This document shows positions 49,314-58,719 of a stretch of DNA of 64,000 nucleotides, piece after piece. How positions within the stretch are numbered: position 1 is the first letter of the stretch; each line of letters begins with the position of its first letter. The DNA is from DATBDE01 sp045805605 (GTDB lineage: Bacteria; Actinomycetota; Thermoleophilia; Solirubrobacterales; Solirubrobacteraceae), in assembly GCA_045805605.1 (NCBI GenBank), contig JBJMKX010000021.1:19944-83943 (forward strand), in the 5' to 3' direction. The notes under the pieces were generated by a model, which worked only from the letters and a program-made list of their open reading frames with translations, was not told where the DNA came from and did not search any database. The translations under genes and the position numbers were made by a program.

Positions 49314-50879
49314 ATGGAGGAACTCTCGGGAGGGAGAGACCTCGGAGGAGCAGCGCTCGCAGCACGCGCGCCATCTGTACCAGCAGGCGGCGCCGTCCGA
49401 GCGTTGTGGATTGGCGGCCGAGAGCGACCGGCGTCGGACGGGGGGTCGTTCGAGGTGGAGAACCCCGCCACAGGCGCTCCCGACTATGTCGTCGCCCGCG
49501 GCGGGCCGGCCGACGTCGATCTGGCCGTACAGGCGGCACGCCGCGCCGCTGCGAGTGCCTGGCCGGCGATGCACCCGCGCGAGCGGGGCAAGGTCCTGAG
49601 GCGGGCGGCGGGGATCATCGCGGAGCGCGCCGACGAGATCGCCGAGATCGAAACGCGCTCGGTGGGCCGCCCACTGCGCGAGATGCGCCAGCAGGTCGGC
49701 AGGGTGCCGGAATGGCTCGAGTTCTTCGCCTCGGTCGCCGAAACGCACGAGGACCGACTCGTCCCCGCGGTCGGTCGGATCATGAACTACGTCCGGCGCC
49801 TGCCGCTCGGCGTCGTCGCCCAGATCACGCCGTGGAACCACCCGCTCATGATCACGATCAAGAAGGTGGCCCCGGCGCTGGCGAGCGGGAACAGCATCGT
49901 GGTCAAGCCCTCGGAGCTGGCGCCCGTGGCCCCGCTCGAGCTGGCTCGCGCCCTCGTGGAGGCGGGCATCCCCGTGGGCACCGTCAACGTCGTGGCGGGC
50001 TTCGCCGATGCGGGGGCGGCGCTGACCGGGCACGAGGGCGTCGACCGGGTCGACCTCACCGGCGGCACGGAGACGGGCCGCCGCGTCGCCGAGGCAGCGG
50101 GGCGCCGGCTGATTCCCGTCCAGGCCGAGCTCGGCGGCAAGACGCCGGTGGTGGTCTTCGACGACGTCCCCACCGACGTCGCCGTGGCCGGGGCGGCGTT
50201 CGCCGGGTTCGTCGCCAGCGGTCAGAGCTGCATCGCCGGAACCCGCCTCATCGTCCACCGTCGCCGTTACGACGACGTCGTCGCGGCGCTGGCGGAGCGC
50301 GCCAACCGCATCCGCGTCGGCGACCCCCTGGACCCCATGACCCAGATGGGACCGCTGGCGTCCGAGCGCCAGCTCGCGCGGGTCCTCGCGCTCGTGGAGT
50401 CCGCGCGCGAGGACGGGGCGACCGTGGTGGCCGGCGGCGTCAGGTTGACCGGCGAGCCCTATGACCGCGGCTACTACATGGGCCCGACGGTGATCACCGG
50501 CGTCACGAGCGACATGCGGATCATGTGCGAGGAGGTCTTCGGTCCTGTCATCACCGTCGAGGCATTCGAAGACGAGGCCGAGGCCCTTGCTCTGGCCAAC
50601 GACTCGCCGTATGGCCTCGGCGCGGCGGTTTGGACCCGCGACCTTCAGCGCGCGCATCTGGTCGCACACGGGATTCGCGCGGGAACGGTGTGGGTCAACG
50701 ACCACCACCGCATCGACCCGGCGTCTCCTTGGGGCGGCTTCAAGGACTCGGGCATCGGCTTCGAGAACGGTGTCGCCGCCTTCGACGACTACACGGTCGC
50801 TCAGAGCGTCCTCGTGAACCTCGATCGCTCCCCGTTCGACTGGTTCGCCGACGGCGCCGGTGAACTCAGGTACAGCTGA
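49314..50879 (+). CDS. Aldehyde dehydrogenase family protein
   Basis: A 521-residue NAD(P)-dependent ALDH. Key motifs are TPWNHPLMITIKKVAPAL, GNSIVVKPSELAP, VDLTGGTETGRRVA, catalytic Glu in QAELGGKTPVVVFDD and catalytic Cys in SGQSCIAGTRL. The N-terminus is long: the family usually begins about 35 residues later (LWIGGRERPAS). ATG 49314 is preferred, and GTG 49281, which coincides with a candidate operator, is an alternative. It is the first gene of the plus-strand branched-chain-type importer operon, so the imported compound is probably oxidised through an aldehyde. Confidence 0.88.
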   Translation: MEELSGGRDLGGAALAARAPSVPAGGAVRALWIGGRERPASDGGSFEVENPATGAPDYVVARGGPADVDLAVQAARRAAASAWPAMHPRERGKVLRRAAGIIAERADEIAEIETRSVGRPLREMRQQVGRVPEWLEFFASVAETHEDRLVPAVGRIMNYVRRLPLGVVAQITPWNHPLMITIKKVAPALASGNSIVVKPSELAPVAPLELARALVEAGIPVGTVNVVAGFADAGAALTGHEGVDRVDLTGGTETGRRVAEAAGRRLIPVQAELGGKTPVVVFDDVPTDVAVAGAAFAGFVASGQSCIAGTRLIVHRRRYDDVVAALAERANRIRVGDPLDPMTQMGPLASERQLARVLALVESAREDGATVVAGGVRLTGEPYDRGYYMGPTVITGVTSDMRIMCEEVFGPVITVEAFEDEAEALALANDSPYGLGAAVWTRDLQRAHLVAHGIRAGTVWVNDHHRIDPASPWGGFKDSGIGFENGVAAFDDYTVAQSVLVNLDRSPFDWFADGAGELRYS

Positions 50880-50889
50880 GGGGGATCAG

Positions 50890-51753
50890 GTGAGTCTTCA
50901 CGAATTCTGGCTGCAGCTCCTCAACGGGATCACGTTCGGGGCGCTGTTGTTCCTTGTGTCAAGCGGCTTCACGCTGATCTTCGGGTTGATGCGCGTCGTC
51001 AACCTCGCCCAGGGATCGCTCTACCTCCTCGGCGGCTATGTCGGCCTGAGCCTGGTCCGCGCCACCGGCAGCTACTGGCTGGCGCTATTGGGCGGCGCGG
51101 TGGCGATCGCCTTCCTCGGGCTTGCCATCGAACGGGGGCTGTTGCGGCGCGTCCAGGGCAAGACGATGTCGGAGATCCTGCTGACGGTCGGCCTCTCCTT
51201 CATCGCGGCCGACCTCGCCCTGGCGATCTGGGGAGGGGATCCCATCACGCTGTCCCTGCCGACGGGCATCGAGGGCAAGACCACGCTCCTGGGCGTCACC
51301 TATCCGGTCTTCCGGCTTGTGGTGCTGGGGCTCGGGATCATCGTGGCGGTCGGCCTGTGGGCTCTGCTCGAGCACACCCGCATCGGCGCCATCGTCCGCG
51401 CCGGCGTCGACGACCGCGAGATGGTTGCGGCGCTGGGGATCAACGTGAAGGCCGTCTTTACCGGCGTGTTCGCGCTCGGCGCGTTTCTGGCCGGGCTGGC
51501 GGGCGTGGTCGGCGGCGCCTACCTCAGCCTGTACCCGGGCGCCGACACCGAGATCCTCACCTACTCACTCGTGGTGGTGGTCATCGGCGGGCTCGGGAGC
51601 CTGAGGGGGGCGATCCTGGGCAGCCTGCTCGTCGGGCTGATCTACGACTTCGGGCAGTCGCTGGTGCCCGACCTCGCGTACTTCGTGGTGTTCGCGCCCA
51701 TGGCACTGGTGCTGATTCTGCGGCCGCAGGGCCTGTTCGGGAGAGCTGGATGA
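50890..51753 (+). CDS. livH: Branched-chain-type ABC importer permease LivH-like
   Basis: A 287-residue membrane protein with about eight helices. LLFLVSSGFTLIFGLMRVVN, ALGINVKAVFTGVFALGAFL and SLVVVVIGGLGSLRGAILGS are the characteristic blocks of LivH. The start at GTG 50890 has GAGGGGG upstream. Together with LivM, LivK, LivG and LivF it makes a complete HAAT-family importer. Substrates of this family go beyond leucine to amides, urea and aromatic acids, so the ligand is open. Confidence 0.93.
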   Translation: MSLHEFWLQLLNGITFGALLFLVSSGFTLIFGLMRVVNLAQGSLYLLGGYVGLSLVRATGSYWLALLGGAVAIAFLGLAIERGLLRRVQGKTMSEILLTVGLSFIAADLALAIWGGDPITLSLPTGIEGKTTLLGVTYPVFRLVVLGLGIIVAVGLWALLEHTRIGAIVRAGVDDREMVAALGINVKAVFTGVFALGAFLAGLAGVVGGAYLSLYPGADTEILTYSLVVVVIGGLGSLRGAILGSLLVGLIYDFGQSLVPDLAYFVVFAPMALVLILRPQGLFGRAG

Positions 51754-52952
51754 GGGCGCTCACCTCGCGTCTCGGCCCGCCCGCCGCCGATCGGTCCTCG
51801 GGCACGGCATGGGCGTACCGGGTCAAATGGCTGGCGCTCGTCGCCGCCGTGGTGGTGGCGCTGGCCCTGCCGTACCTCGTGACGGCGTTCTGGGTCAACA
51901 TCGCCACCCAGGCGCTCATCTTCGGGCTGTTCGCGCTCTCGATCAATCTCATCTCGGGCTACGGCGGGATGATCACCCTCGGCCAGGCGGGACTCCTCGG
52001 GGTCGCGGGATACGGCGTCGCGATCCTGACCACCCACAATGGGTGGCCGCTCGGGGCTGCAGTGGTCGCCGCGCTGTTGATGTGCGCGCTTGCCTCCGCG
52101 TTCTTCGGGGCGTTGGCGGTGCGGGCACGTGGCACGTATTTCGTGATGATCACCCTCGCCGAGGGCATGGTCGTGTGGGGCATCGCGCAGCGCTGGGGCG
52201 AGTTGACCGGCGGTGAGAACGGACTCCCGGGGATTCCGAAGCCGTCGTTTGCCCTGGCGTACTGGCAGTACTACTGGTTCGCGCTCGCCGTGGTTGCCGT
52301 GTGCACCGTGCTGATCGCCCGGCTCGTGCGCTCGCCGTTCGGGCTCTCGCTGAAGGGCATCCGCGAGGCCGAGGACCGCTTGGCGCCGCTCGGCTACCAC
52401 GTCGCCGTGCACAAGCTCATGGCGTTCACGATCTCGGGGATCTTCGCCGGGATCGCCGGCGTGCTCCTTGCGATGTACAACAACTTCATCGGGCCGAGCG
52501 ACGTGTTCTTCCTCGCGTCGGCGTCGGGCCTGCTGATGTCGATCCTCGGCGGGATCGGGACGCTGACCGGCGCCTACGTGGGGGCGACCATTGTCATCGT
52601 CATCGAGAACTGGGTCAGCTCTCACTTTGAGCGCTGGCAGACCTTGCTCGGGGTCGTCTTCGTGCTCGTGATCCTCTTCGCGCCGGACGGCATCGTCGGC
52701 GCGTGGACGCGGTATGTGTGGGCCCCGCTGCTGCGCCGGCTCGGCGCGGAGAAGGAGGCGGTTGCCGCCCAGACGGCGGCGACCAGCGCCGCCGGTGCAA
52801 CCGTCGCCGCAGGGGGCACCGGACCAGCGGTGGCGGACGGGGACGGGAGGACGAGAGGTCCTGCCGGCGCGGCGGCCGGGGCATCGGGACGTGCGCAATC
52901 CCAGATGACGAGAGGGGAGACCGAACCAGACCAAGAGGGGGCAAGGAGATGA
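51750..52952 (+). CDS. livM: Branched-chain-type ABC importer permease LivM-like, with long C-terminal tail
   Basis: A 400-residue protein. Residues about 25-330 are the LivM permease: ALSINLISGYGGMITLGQAG, RARGTYFVMITLAEGMVVWG and SGIFAGIAGVLLAMYNNFIG. The last 65 residues are an Ala/Gly/Thr-rich, then acidic and basic, low-complexity tail that usual LivM proteins lack. ATG 51750 overlaps the LivH stop (ATGA), and its own stop overlaps the binding-protein start. Confidence 0.92.
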   Translation: MRALTSRLGPPAADRSSGTAWAYRVKWLALVAAVVVALALPYLVTAFWVNIATQALIFGLFALSINLISGYGGMITLGQAGLLGVAGYGVAILTTHNGWPLGAAVVAALLMCALASAFFGALAVRARGTYFVMITLAEGMVVWGIAQRWGELTGGENGLPGIPKPSFALAYWQYYWFALAVVAVCTVLIARLVRSPFGLSLKGIREAEDRLAPLGYHVAVHKLMAFTISGIFAGIAGVLLAMYNNFIGPSDVFFLASASGLLMSILGGIGTLTGAYVGATIVIVIENWVSSHFERWQTLLGVVFVLVILFAPDGIVGAWTRYVWAPLLRRLGAEKEAVAAQTAATSAAGATVAAGGTGPAVADGDGRTRGPAGAAAGASGRAQSQMTRGETEPDQEGARR

Positions 52953-54298
52953 TGGGCATGAAGTCACCGTGGGCAGCCGCCGGAACCATCGTGGCCGTGG
53001 CGGTCATCGCTGCCGGATGCGGCGGACCGAGCGGCGGTGGCGGCGGAGGGGGCGGCGGAGGCGGCGGCTCCGAGGGCACGATCCATGTCGGCACTCTGTT
53101 CCCGACCAGCGGGACGGTGGCAGCCGCCGGCACCGACATGCTCAACGGGTGGAAGCTGTGGTGGAAGCTGCACGGCGACAAGGTGGGCGGACGAACGATC
53201 GAGTCCACCCAGGAGGACACCGCAGGCGATCCCAACACGACGTTGACCAAGGCGCGCAAGCTCGTGCAGGAAGACCAGGTCTCCATTACCGTTGGTCCGC
53301 TCCTGGCCAACGAGGCCTACGCGCTCGCGGGCTACCTCAAGGAGAACCCCAACGTCGTCGGCTTGAACCCGGCGGGGTCGTCGGACGACCTGAGTCAGCG
53401 CAAGCGCGTCGACAACTTCATCCGGGCAGGCGGCTGGCAGAGCTCCACCCCGACGCAGCCGGCCGGAGTGTGGGCCGCACAACAGGGCTGGAAGCGCGCG
53501 ATCACGCTGTGCTCCGACTACGCGTTCGGCTACGAGAACTGCGGCGGGTTCGCCAACACGTTCACGGATAACGGCGGCAAGATCGTCAAGCAGCTGTACG
53601 CCCCGATCGGCACGTCCGACTACAGCTCCTACCTCGCCCAGATCGACCCGAAGTCGGTGGACGGCGTGTTCGTCCAGTCGGTCGGCGCGGATGCCCCGAA
53701 GTTCATCAAGGCCTGGAGTGACCTCGGCCTCAAGGGCAAGGTCCCGCTGATCACCAACGAGACCACGTTCGAGCAGTCGACGCTGCGCGGGATCAAGAAT
53801 GACGATCCGGTCGGCCTGCAGTCCTTCGCCCACTACGCCGAGGGCCGCCCGTCACCGGCAACGCAGCAGTTCGTCGCCGCCTACAAGAAGGCCTACGGGC
53901 AGATGCCGGGGTACTACTCCTGCTCGACCTACACCGCGGCGCAATGGTTGAGCGAGGCGGTCAAGCAGCTCAACGGCGACATAAGCGACGCCGGGCAGCT
54001 CACCAAGACGTTGAACGGCGTGAAGCTGAAGGACACCTGCTTCGGCCCGATGGGGCTGGACAGCCATGGCGGGACGATTGCCAACGTGTACCTGCGCAAG
54101 GTGATCCGCAACAGCGAAGGCAAGCTCGAGAACGAGGTCGTCAAGACCTACCCGAACACCAGCCAGTTCTTCAACTACAAGCCGGACGAGTTCCTGAAGC
54201 AGCCGGTCTACAGCCGTCAGTACCAGGGCACGGATTGGCCGACGAGCTGCGCCGCGTACGCGCGCGCATGTCCGCCAGCGTTGGGGGCGCAGCAGTGA
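52949..54298 (+). CDS. livK: Branched-chain-type ABC importer substrate-binding lipoprotein LivK-like
   Basis: A 449-residue periplasmic-binding-fold lipoprotein. The signal peptide ends in IAAGC (Cys24), then a run of twelve glycines forms an unusual linker. The Peripla_BP_6 domain has IHVGTLFPTSGTVAAAGTDM, VGPLLANEAYALAGYL, TLCSDYAFGYENCGGF and SYLAQIDPKSVDGVFVQSV. ATG 52949 overlaps the LivM stop; ATG 52952 or 52958 are near alternatives because the Shine-Dalgarno (AAGGAG) is very close to the first. Confidence 0.9.
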   Translation: MMGMKSPWAAAGTIVAVAVIAAGCGGPSGGGGGGGGGGGGSEGTIHVGTLFPTSGTVAAAGTDMLNGWKLWWKLHGDKVGGRTIESTQEDTAGDPNTTLTKARKLVQEDQVSITVGPLLANEAYALAGYLKENPNVVGLNPAGSSDDLSQRKRVDNFIRAGGWQSSTPTQPAGVWAAQQGWKRAITLCSDYAFGYENCGGFANTFTDNGGKIVKQLYAPIGTSDYSSYLAQIDPKSVDGVFVQSVGADAPKFIKAWSDLGLKGKVPLITNETTFEQSTLRGIKNDDPVGLQSFAHYAEGRPSPATQQFVAAYKKAYGQMPGYYSCSTYTAAQWLSEAVKQLNGDISDAGQLTKTLNGVKLKDTCFGPMGLDSHGGTIANVYLRKVIRNSEGKLENEVVKTYPNTSQFFNYKPDEFLKQPVYSRQYQGTDWPTSCAAYARACPPALGAQQ

Positions 54299-55074
54299 CC
54301 GACGGCGCCCACCGCAGCACGCAGGACGGTTCGGTCCTGCGCCTGAGCGGCGTGACGCGGCGCTACGGCGGTGTGCACGCGGTAGACGACGTGAGCCTGG
54401 AGGTGGGGCGTGGCGAGCGGCGCGTGATCATCGGCCCCAACGGCGCGGGCAAGACCACCCTGTTCAAGCTGATCAGCCGTTTGGAGCGGGTCTCCGGCGG
54501 ACGGATCCAGCTGTTCGGGACCGACATCACGCGTATGGCGCCCCACCGCGTGGCTCGGCTGGGCCTCGGGCGCACGTACCAGATCACCAGCGTGTTCCCG
54601 CAGCTTCCGGTGATCGAGAACGTAATGCTGGCCGTGCAAGGCCTGCAGCGCAGCAAGTTCGGGATCCTGCGGGCGGTGATGCGTCATAAGCCGACGGTCG
54701 CCAAGGCGTCGGAGACGCTCGAGCGCGTCGGGCTCACCGACGTTGCCGACGTCCCGGCCGCCGCGCTCGGCCACGGCCAGCAGCGCCAGCTCGATCTCGG
54801 CCTCGCCCTGGCGACGGAGCCAAAGCTGCTCCTCCTCGACGAGCCCGCGGCGGGACTCGCCGGTGCCGATCGCGGCATGATCCGGGAGCTCGTCCGCGGG
54901 CTGTCCGAGGACATCACCGTGATGCTCATCGAGCATGACATGGAGCTCGCCCTCGGCCTCGCCGATCGTGTGACGTGCCTGCACGAAGGCTCTCTGGTCG
55001 CCTCGGGCACTCCGGAGGAGATCAAGGCCAACGAGCGCGTTCAGTCCATCTACCTCGGAGCGGGGGGAGACTAG
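54295..55074 (+). CDS. livG: Branched-chain-type ABC importer ATPase LivG-like
   Basis: A 259-residue ATPase. Walker A GPNGAGKTTLFKL, a signature-like GHGQQRQLDLGLAL in place of the classical LSGGQ, Walker B LLLLDEPAAGLAG, and H-loop LIEHDMELALGLADRV. LivG proteins normally show the YGxQRRLEIARAL form, so the GHGQQ variant is tolerable. Start GTG 54295 overlaps the previous stop (GTGA); the alternative ATG 54268 would overlap the lipoprotein. Confidence 0.92.
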   Translation: MTDGAHRSTQDGSVLRLSGVTRRYGGVHAVDDVSLEVGRGERRVIIGPNGAGKTTLFKLISRLERVSGGRIQLFGTDITRMAPHRVARLGLGRTYQITSVFPQLPVIENVMLAVQGLQRSKFGILRAVMRHKPTVAKASETLERVGLTDVADVPAAALGHGQQRQLDLGLALATEPKLLLLDEPAAGLAGADRGMIRELVRGLSEDITVMLIEHDMELALGLADRVTCLHEGSLVASGTPEEIKANERVQSIYLGAGGD

Positions 55075-55790
55075 TGCTGCGGATCCGCGATCTGAAGGCT
55101 GGCTACGGCCTGTCTCAGGCGCTGGCCGGGATCGACCTCGAGGTGCCCGATGGTGCGCTCGTCGCGATCCTCGGACGCAACGGCATGGGTAAGACGACCC
55201 TTTGCCGCTCGATCATGTCGCTGACTCCTCCGGTTGTCTGGGGCGGCTCGATCGAATACGACGGCACCGAGCTGACGGGACTGCCTCCTCACCGGGTAGC
55301 CCGCACGGGTGTCGGATACATCCCTCAGGGCCGTCACGTCTTCGGCTCCCTGACCGTTGTCGACAACCTCACCGTCGCGTCGCGCGGAAATGGCGACGGT
55401 CGCGACATGACGTGGGACCTCGATCGCATCTGGGAGATGTTCCCGCGCCTGAACGAGCGCCGGAGCAATCGGGCCGAGCAACTCTCCGGTGGCGAGCAGC
55501 AGATGCTCGCCATCGCACGGGCGCTGGTCACCAACCCCACGCTGCTGATCATGGATGAGCCGTCCGAGGGGCTCGCGCCGATCCTGATCGAAAGCGTGGG
55601 GGAGCACCTGCGCGAGCTGAAGGGAGCGTCGCTGTCCATGCTGCTCGTTGAGCAGAACTACTCCCTCGCGATCAAGCTCGCGGATTTGGTCTACGTCCTC
55701 GAGAACGGCGAGGTCGTGTTTCAAGGAGACGCGGCCGACCTCGAAGCCAACGACGAGGCCAAGCGACGGTACCTCGGCGTCGGCGTCTAG
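55074..55790 (+). CDS. livF: Branched-chain-type ABC importer ATPase LivF-like
   Basis: A 238-residue ATPase with Walker A GRNGMGKTTLCRS, signature LSGGEQQMLAIARAL, Walker B LLIMDEPSEGLAP and H-loop-type LLVEQNYSLAI, all diagnostic of LivF. GTG 55074 overlaps the TAG stop of livG by one base. It completes the HAAT importer; the Gfo/Idh gene follows directly with no spacer. Confidence 0.93.
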   Translation: MLRIRDLKAGYGLSQALAGIDLEVPDGALVAILGRNGMGKTTLCRSIMSLTPPVVWGGSIEYDGTELTGLPPHRVARTGVGYIPQGRHVFGSLTVVDNLTVASRGNGDGRDMTWDLDRIWEMFPRLNERRSNRAEQLSGGEQQMLAIARALVTNPTLLIMDEPSEGLAPILIESVGEHLRELKGASLSMLLVEQNYSLAIKLADLVYVLENGEVVFQGDAADLEANDEAKRRYLGVGV

Positions 55791-56741
55791 ATGCGCTGGG
55801 GCCTCGTGGGAACGCGGGGTCTGGCTTCGTTCGGCGCAGCGCCGGCGATCGCCGAGTCCGAGCTGGGCAAGCTGACGGCGGTTCTCGGAAGCGATGCCTC
55901 TGGCGTCCGAGCATTCGCCGACGAGCATGGGGCAAAGGCCGCGACCACGAGCCTCGAGGAGTTCCTCGCCGTCCCCGGCATGGAGGCAGTGTGGGTCGCC
56001 TCTCCAACCTTCCTGCACCGCGAGCAGGGGCTGGCCGCACTGCGCGCCGGCAAGCATCTGCTCATGGAGAAGCCGCTGGCGATCGATGCCGAGGGCGCCT
56101 GGGAGCTCGTCCATGCCGCCCGTGAGGCCGGTCGCGTGCTCGCCACCGGCTACCAGGCGCGCTACGTCACCGGGCACCGGCGCATGGCCGAGCTCATCCG
56201 CGAAGGCGCAATCGGCGCGCCCACGGTCGCGCGCACCTACTACGGGATCCACCGGTCCGGCCCGCCGCCCGAATGGCGCCGGCACCGTGAGAGCGCTCGC
56301 TGGGGCGCGCTCGCCGACGTCGGAACGCACCATGTCGATCTCGTTCGCATGCTGCTGGGCGAAGTGAGCGACGTGACGGCGCTGTGGGGGGCGCAACTTG
56401 GCTTCGAGACCGACGACGTGGTGGCCGCCGCCCTGCGCCTCGAGAGCGGACCGCTGGCGACTCTCACGGCGACCACCAATGTGTGGACGCAGAGCACGCG
56501 GATCGAGGTCCACGGCACCGCGGGCGCGCTGGTGGCCGTCGACACCTCGCCCAAGGGCGAGGGCACCGTCACGCTGTATCGCCCCGAGCACGAGCCCGAG
56601 GACGTCACTGGGCAACGGGTCGCACCATGGGCGGCGCAGGTCGATGCGGTGACGCGCGCCGCGCTCGGCGAACCCGTCGCTTACGCGACGGGCGAAGATG
56701 GTGCGCGCAATGTCGAGATCCTCGAGCGCCTCGTTCCCTGA
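55791..56741 (+). CDS. Gfo/Idh/MocA-family oxidoreductase
   Basis: A 316-residue NAD(P)-dependent oxidoreductase. The N-terminal Rossmann strand reads WGLVGTRGLASFGAAPAI, the family lysine is in LMEKPLAID, and HHVDLVRMLLGEVSDV follows. ATG 55791 immediately abuts the livF stop. It is probably a sugar/inositol-type dehydrogenase or biliverdin-like reductase acting on the imported compound; the substrate is not deducible. It converges with the FAD monooxygenase gene (13-base gap). Confidence 0.87.
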   Translation: MRWGLVGTRGLASFGAAPAIAESELGKLTAVLGSDASGVRAFADEHGAKAATTSLEEFLAVPGMEAVWVASPTFLHREQGLAALRAGKHLLMEKPLAIDAEGAWELVHAAREAGRVLATGYQARYVTGHRRMAELIREGAIGAPTVARTYYGIHRSGPPPEWRRHRESARWGALADVGTHHVDLVRMLLGEVSDVTALWGAQLGFETDDVVAAALRLESGPLATLTATTNVWTQSTRIEVHGTAGALVAVDTSPKGEGTVTLYRPEHEPEDVTGQRVAPWAAQVDAVTRAALGEPVAYATGEDGARNVEILERLVP

Positions 56742-56754
56742 GGGGTCCGGCGGG

Positions 56755-57954
56755 TCAGGGCAGCTCGCTATCGCCGGTCTCGTAGAGTCCGAAAGGGAGC
56801 GGAGCGCCGACCGGCCACGTGTTCTCGAACTGCGAGCGCTCGCCGGCGTCACGGGTGCGCTGGAAAACGCGTCGCCCGACCGCAAGCTGACGGCGTTCCC
56901 AGTGCTCGAGCGCCGCTGCCACGTCACCTCCCGCCGCTTGGAGCGCCTCGCCCAGCGCCCAGGCATCCGCCGCCGCCTTGGCGGTCCCCGCCGCAGCGTG
57001 TGGCCGTAGCGCAAACGCCGCATCGCCGATCAGACACACACGCCCGAACGCCATCCTCGGAACCTCGATGTCGAATACCGCTTGGACGAACGGGTCGACG
57101 GTGTCCCGGACCACCATGCGCAGCACCGGCGGAAGGCGCTCGCTCGCGACGCCACGCAGCGCCTCCACGTGGCGAGGCTGCACCAGGCCAGGAGGTAGCG
57201 ACACCTCGTGGCGCTTGCCCTCGCGATCGGTGAGGAGTTCGTGGAGGTCCGGGTCCGCCGCGACGTTGCGATACCACACCCAGTTCGTCAACGCCTCCCC
57301 ATCCTGAGGCGAGGTGCCGGGAGCAGGGATCGGATACGCCAGGATGTGGCTGGACGGCATGACGAAGTACGTGATGGCGTCTCGAAGCGTGGCGAGCAGC
57401 TCGGGCTGGCTGGCTTCCGCCACCGTTCCCCTCCATCCGACGTAACCCGAGTATCGCGGCTTGACCTCGGGGAGCAGCCGTCGGCGGGCGCTCGAGTGGA
57501 TCCCGTCTGCGCACACCAGGACGTCGCATCGCTCAACGGGCCCGCCGTCCACTTTCACCGTCACTCCGTCGCCGTCGCAATCGAAGTCCTCGACCCGCAT
57601 TCCCAGGTGATACCGGCGCCGGTCGAAGCAGTCGAGGAGTGCCCGGTACAGCGTGCGGTACGACGTGAACCGGAAGCGGCAAGGACCTTCATGGACGACC
57701 CTGCCGTCGCCGTCGAGATAGCGCAGGCGACTGGCGCGAGAGCTCAGCTCGGTCAGGTCGTGGTCGCTGCGCTCGGCGACGTAGCGCACCGTTGCCGGAT
57801 GCAAGACGATCCCCGCGCCAAGGCCCTCCAGCGGCTTGCGCGATCGCTCGTAGACCTCGACGTCGGCACCAAGGTCACGGAGGACCAACGCGGCCGTGAG
57901 TCCACCAAGGGAGCCGCCGACAACGACGACCCGAAGGTCGAGCCCAGATCTCAC
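56755..57954 (-). CDS. FAD-dependent monooxygenase of the 2,6-dihydroxypyridine 3-hydroxylase type
   Basis: A 399-residue class A flavin hydroxylase. FAD motif RVVVVGGSLGGLTAALVLRD at the start, VEVYERSRKPLEGLGAGIVL, the GD motif RVCLIGDAAFALRPHAAAGT, and blocks RFTSYRTLYRALLDCF, YSGYVGWRGTV and WVWYRNVAADPDLHELLTD. From memory these resemble the pAO1 2,6-dihydroxypyridine 3-hydroxylase more than salicylate or phenol hydroxylases. It should hydroxylate a hydroxylated pyridine or aromatic ring with NAD(P)H. GTG 57954 places the FAD motif at the N-terminus; an ATG at 58050 would add 32 residues. It is divergent from the cupin/nitrilase operon. Confidence 0.84.
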   Translation of the reverse strand: MRSGLDLRVVVVGGSLGGLTAALVLRDLGADVEVYERSRKPLEGLGAGIVLHPATVRYVAERSDHDLTELSSRASRLRYLDGDGRVVHEGPCRFRFTSYRTLYRALLDCFDRRRYHLGMRVEDFDCDGDGVTVKVDGGPVERCDVLVCADGIHSSARRRLLPEVKPRYSGYVGWRGTVAEASQPELLATLRDAITYFVMPSSHILAYPIPAPGTSPQDGEALTNWVWYRNVAADPDLHELLTDREGKRHEVSLPPGLVQPRHVEALRGVASERLPPVLRMVVRDTVDPFVQAVFDIEVPRMAFGRVCLIGDAAFALRPHAAAGTAKAAADAWALGEALQAAGGDVAAALEHWERRQLAVGRRVFQRTRDAGERSQFENTWPVGAPLPFGLYETGDSELP

Positions 57955-58344
57955 GGAAATGTTGTGCAGCCTTGATGCGAGCGCCGTCTCGCCGGCTTCG
58001 ATGCCAGCGGCAGGGCCAGCCCACAGCGGCGCGCAGGTCCGGAGGGGCACCGGGGCGGTCGTGTCGCCCGACGCTGCGATGGCAATCGTCCTACGGTTGC
58101 GCTCGTGCCCGGCCTTTGCACCTCTACCAGCATGTCTGAACTGAGCTTACGCGGCGATATCGGGCCCGGCTCGGTTCTGATATGGGCGGGGGCCCAGCAC
58201 AGCCCGCGTCGTTCCGCCCGCCGTCCGAAGACGCGTTCCTCTCGCACGGAGAACCCGGCCGCCCATTCCCGCACGGCAACGACACGAAGGGCTGATGCCG
58301 ACCCGGGATCGGCTTCAGAAGGCGCCCGAATTTTGCGTCCGACT
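57955..58344. promoter_or_regulatory. 390-base divergent region between FAD monooxygenase and cupin operon
   Basis: No gene can be supported here. AGCTTACGCGG (about 58144) resembles half of the GCTTAC motif near 47298. The shared TATGTATTACGATC word lies at its right edge. It presumably contains promoters for both directions. No clear -35/-10 pair or terminator was identified. Confidence 0.4.
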
Positions 58345-58357
58345 ATGTATTACGATC
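58344..58357 (+). promoter_or_regulatory. Second copy of the TATGTATTACGATC motif
   Basis: An exact 14-base match to the motif upstream of the third Mo-hydroxylase large subunit (minus strand, 13062-13075). Here it overlaps the ATG of the first cupin reading frame (58345), so either the motif doubles as the beginning of the coding region or translation starts further downstream. It links the hydroxypyridine-hydroxylase/cupin region to the Mo-hydroxylase operon. Confidence 0.45.
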
Positions 58358-58719
58358 AACCAATCACGAACGAGGTCGACATCGGAGCGTTCGCCTCGTT
58401 GGCGAGCGACCAGCCGCATCCCGGAGTCACCCGGCGGACCATGAGCTCGCAGCGCGCCACCGTCACCTCGTACGCCTTCGAGCCGGGGGCGGCGTTCCCG
58501 GCGCACAGCCACCCGCAGGAGCAGATCACCATCGTGCAGTCGGGCGCGGTCGAGATGAGGATCGCCGACGACGTCCACCGTTTGGATGCCGGCGGCTTCA
58601 CCGTCGTGGCGCCCCACATCGAGCACGGCGTCACCGCCGGCGATGCGGGCGCGGAGATCCTCGCCGTCATCGTCCCGGCCCGCTCCAATCCCGATGCCTA
58701 CACGATGGCGGACACGTGA
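58345..58719 (+). CDS. Cupin-domain protein 1
   Basis: A 124-residue single-cupin protein. Metal-binding motif HSHPQEQITIVQSG, later GGFTVVAPHIEHGVTAG. ATG 58345 (MYYDQPITNEVD) is taken because the DIGAFASLASDQPHPGVTRR stretch looks conserved, but it coincides with the recurring motif, so a start further down (ATG 58441) is possible. The stop overlaps the next cupin. The family includes metal isomerases, decarboxylases and dioxygenases; the function is not determinable. Confidence 0.8.
   Translation: MYYDQPITNEVDIGAFASLASDQPHPGVTRRTMSSQRATVTSYAFEPGAAFPAHSHPQEQITIVQSGAVEMRIADDVHRLDAGGFTVVAPHIEHGVTAGDAGAEILAVIVPARSNPDAYTMADT

Noticed and set aside
58105..58344. N-terminal extension of the first cupin up to an ATG at 58105
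   Set aside because: The extra 80 codons give an Arg/Ser-rich non-conserved sequence in a divergent promoter region.
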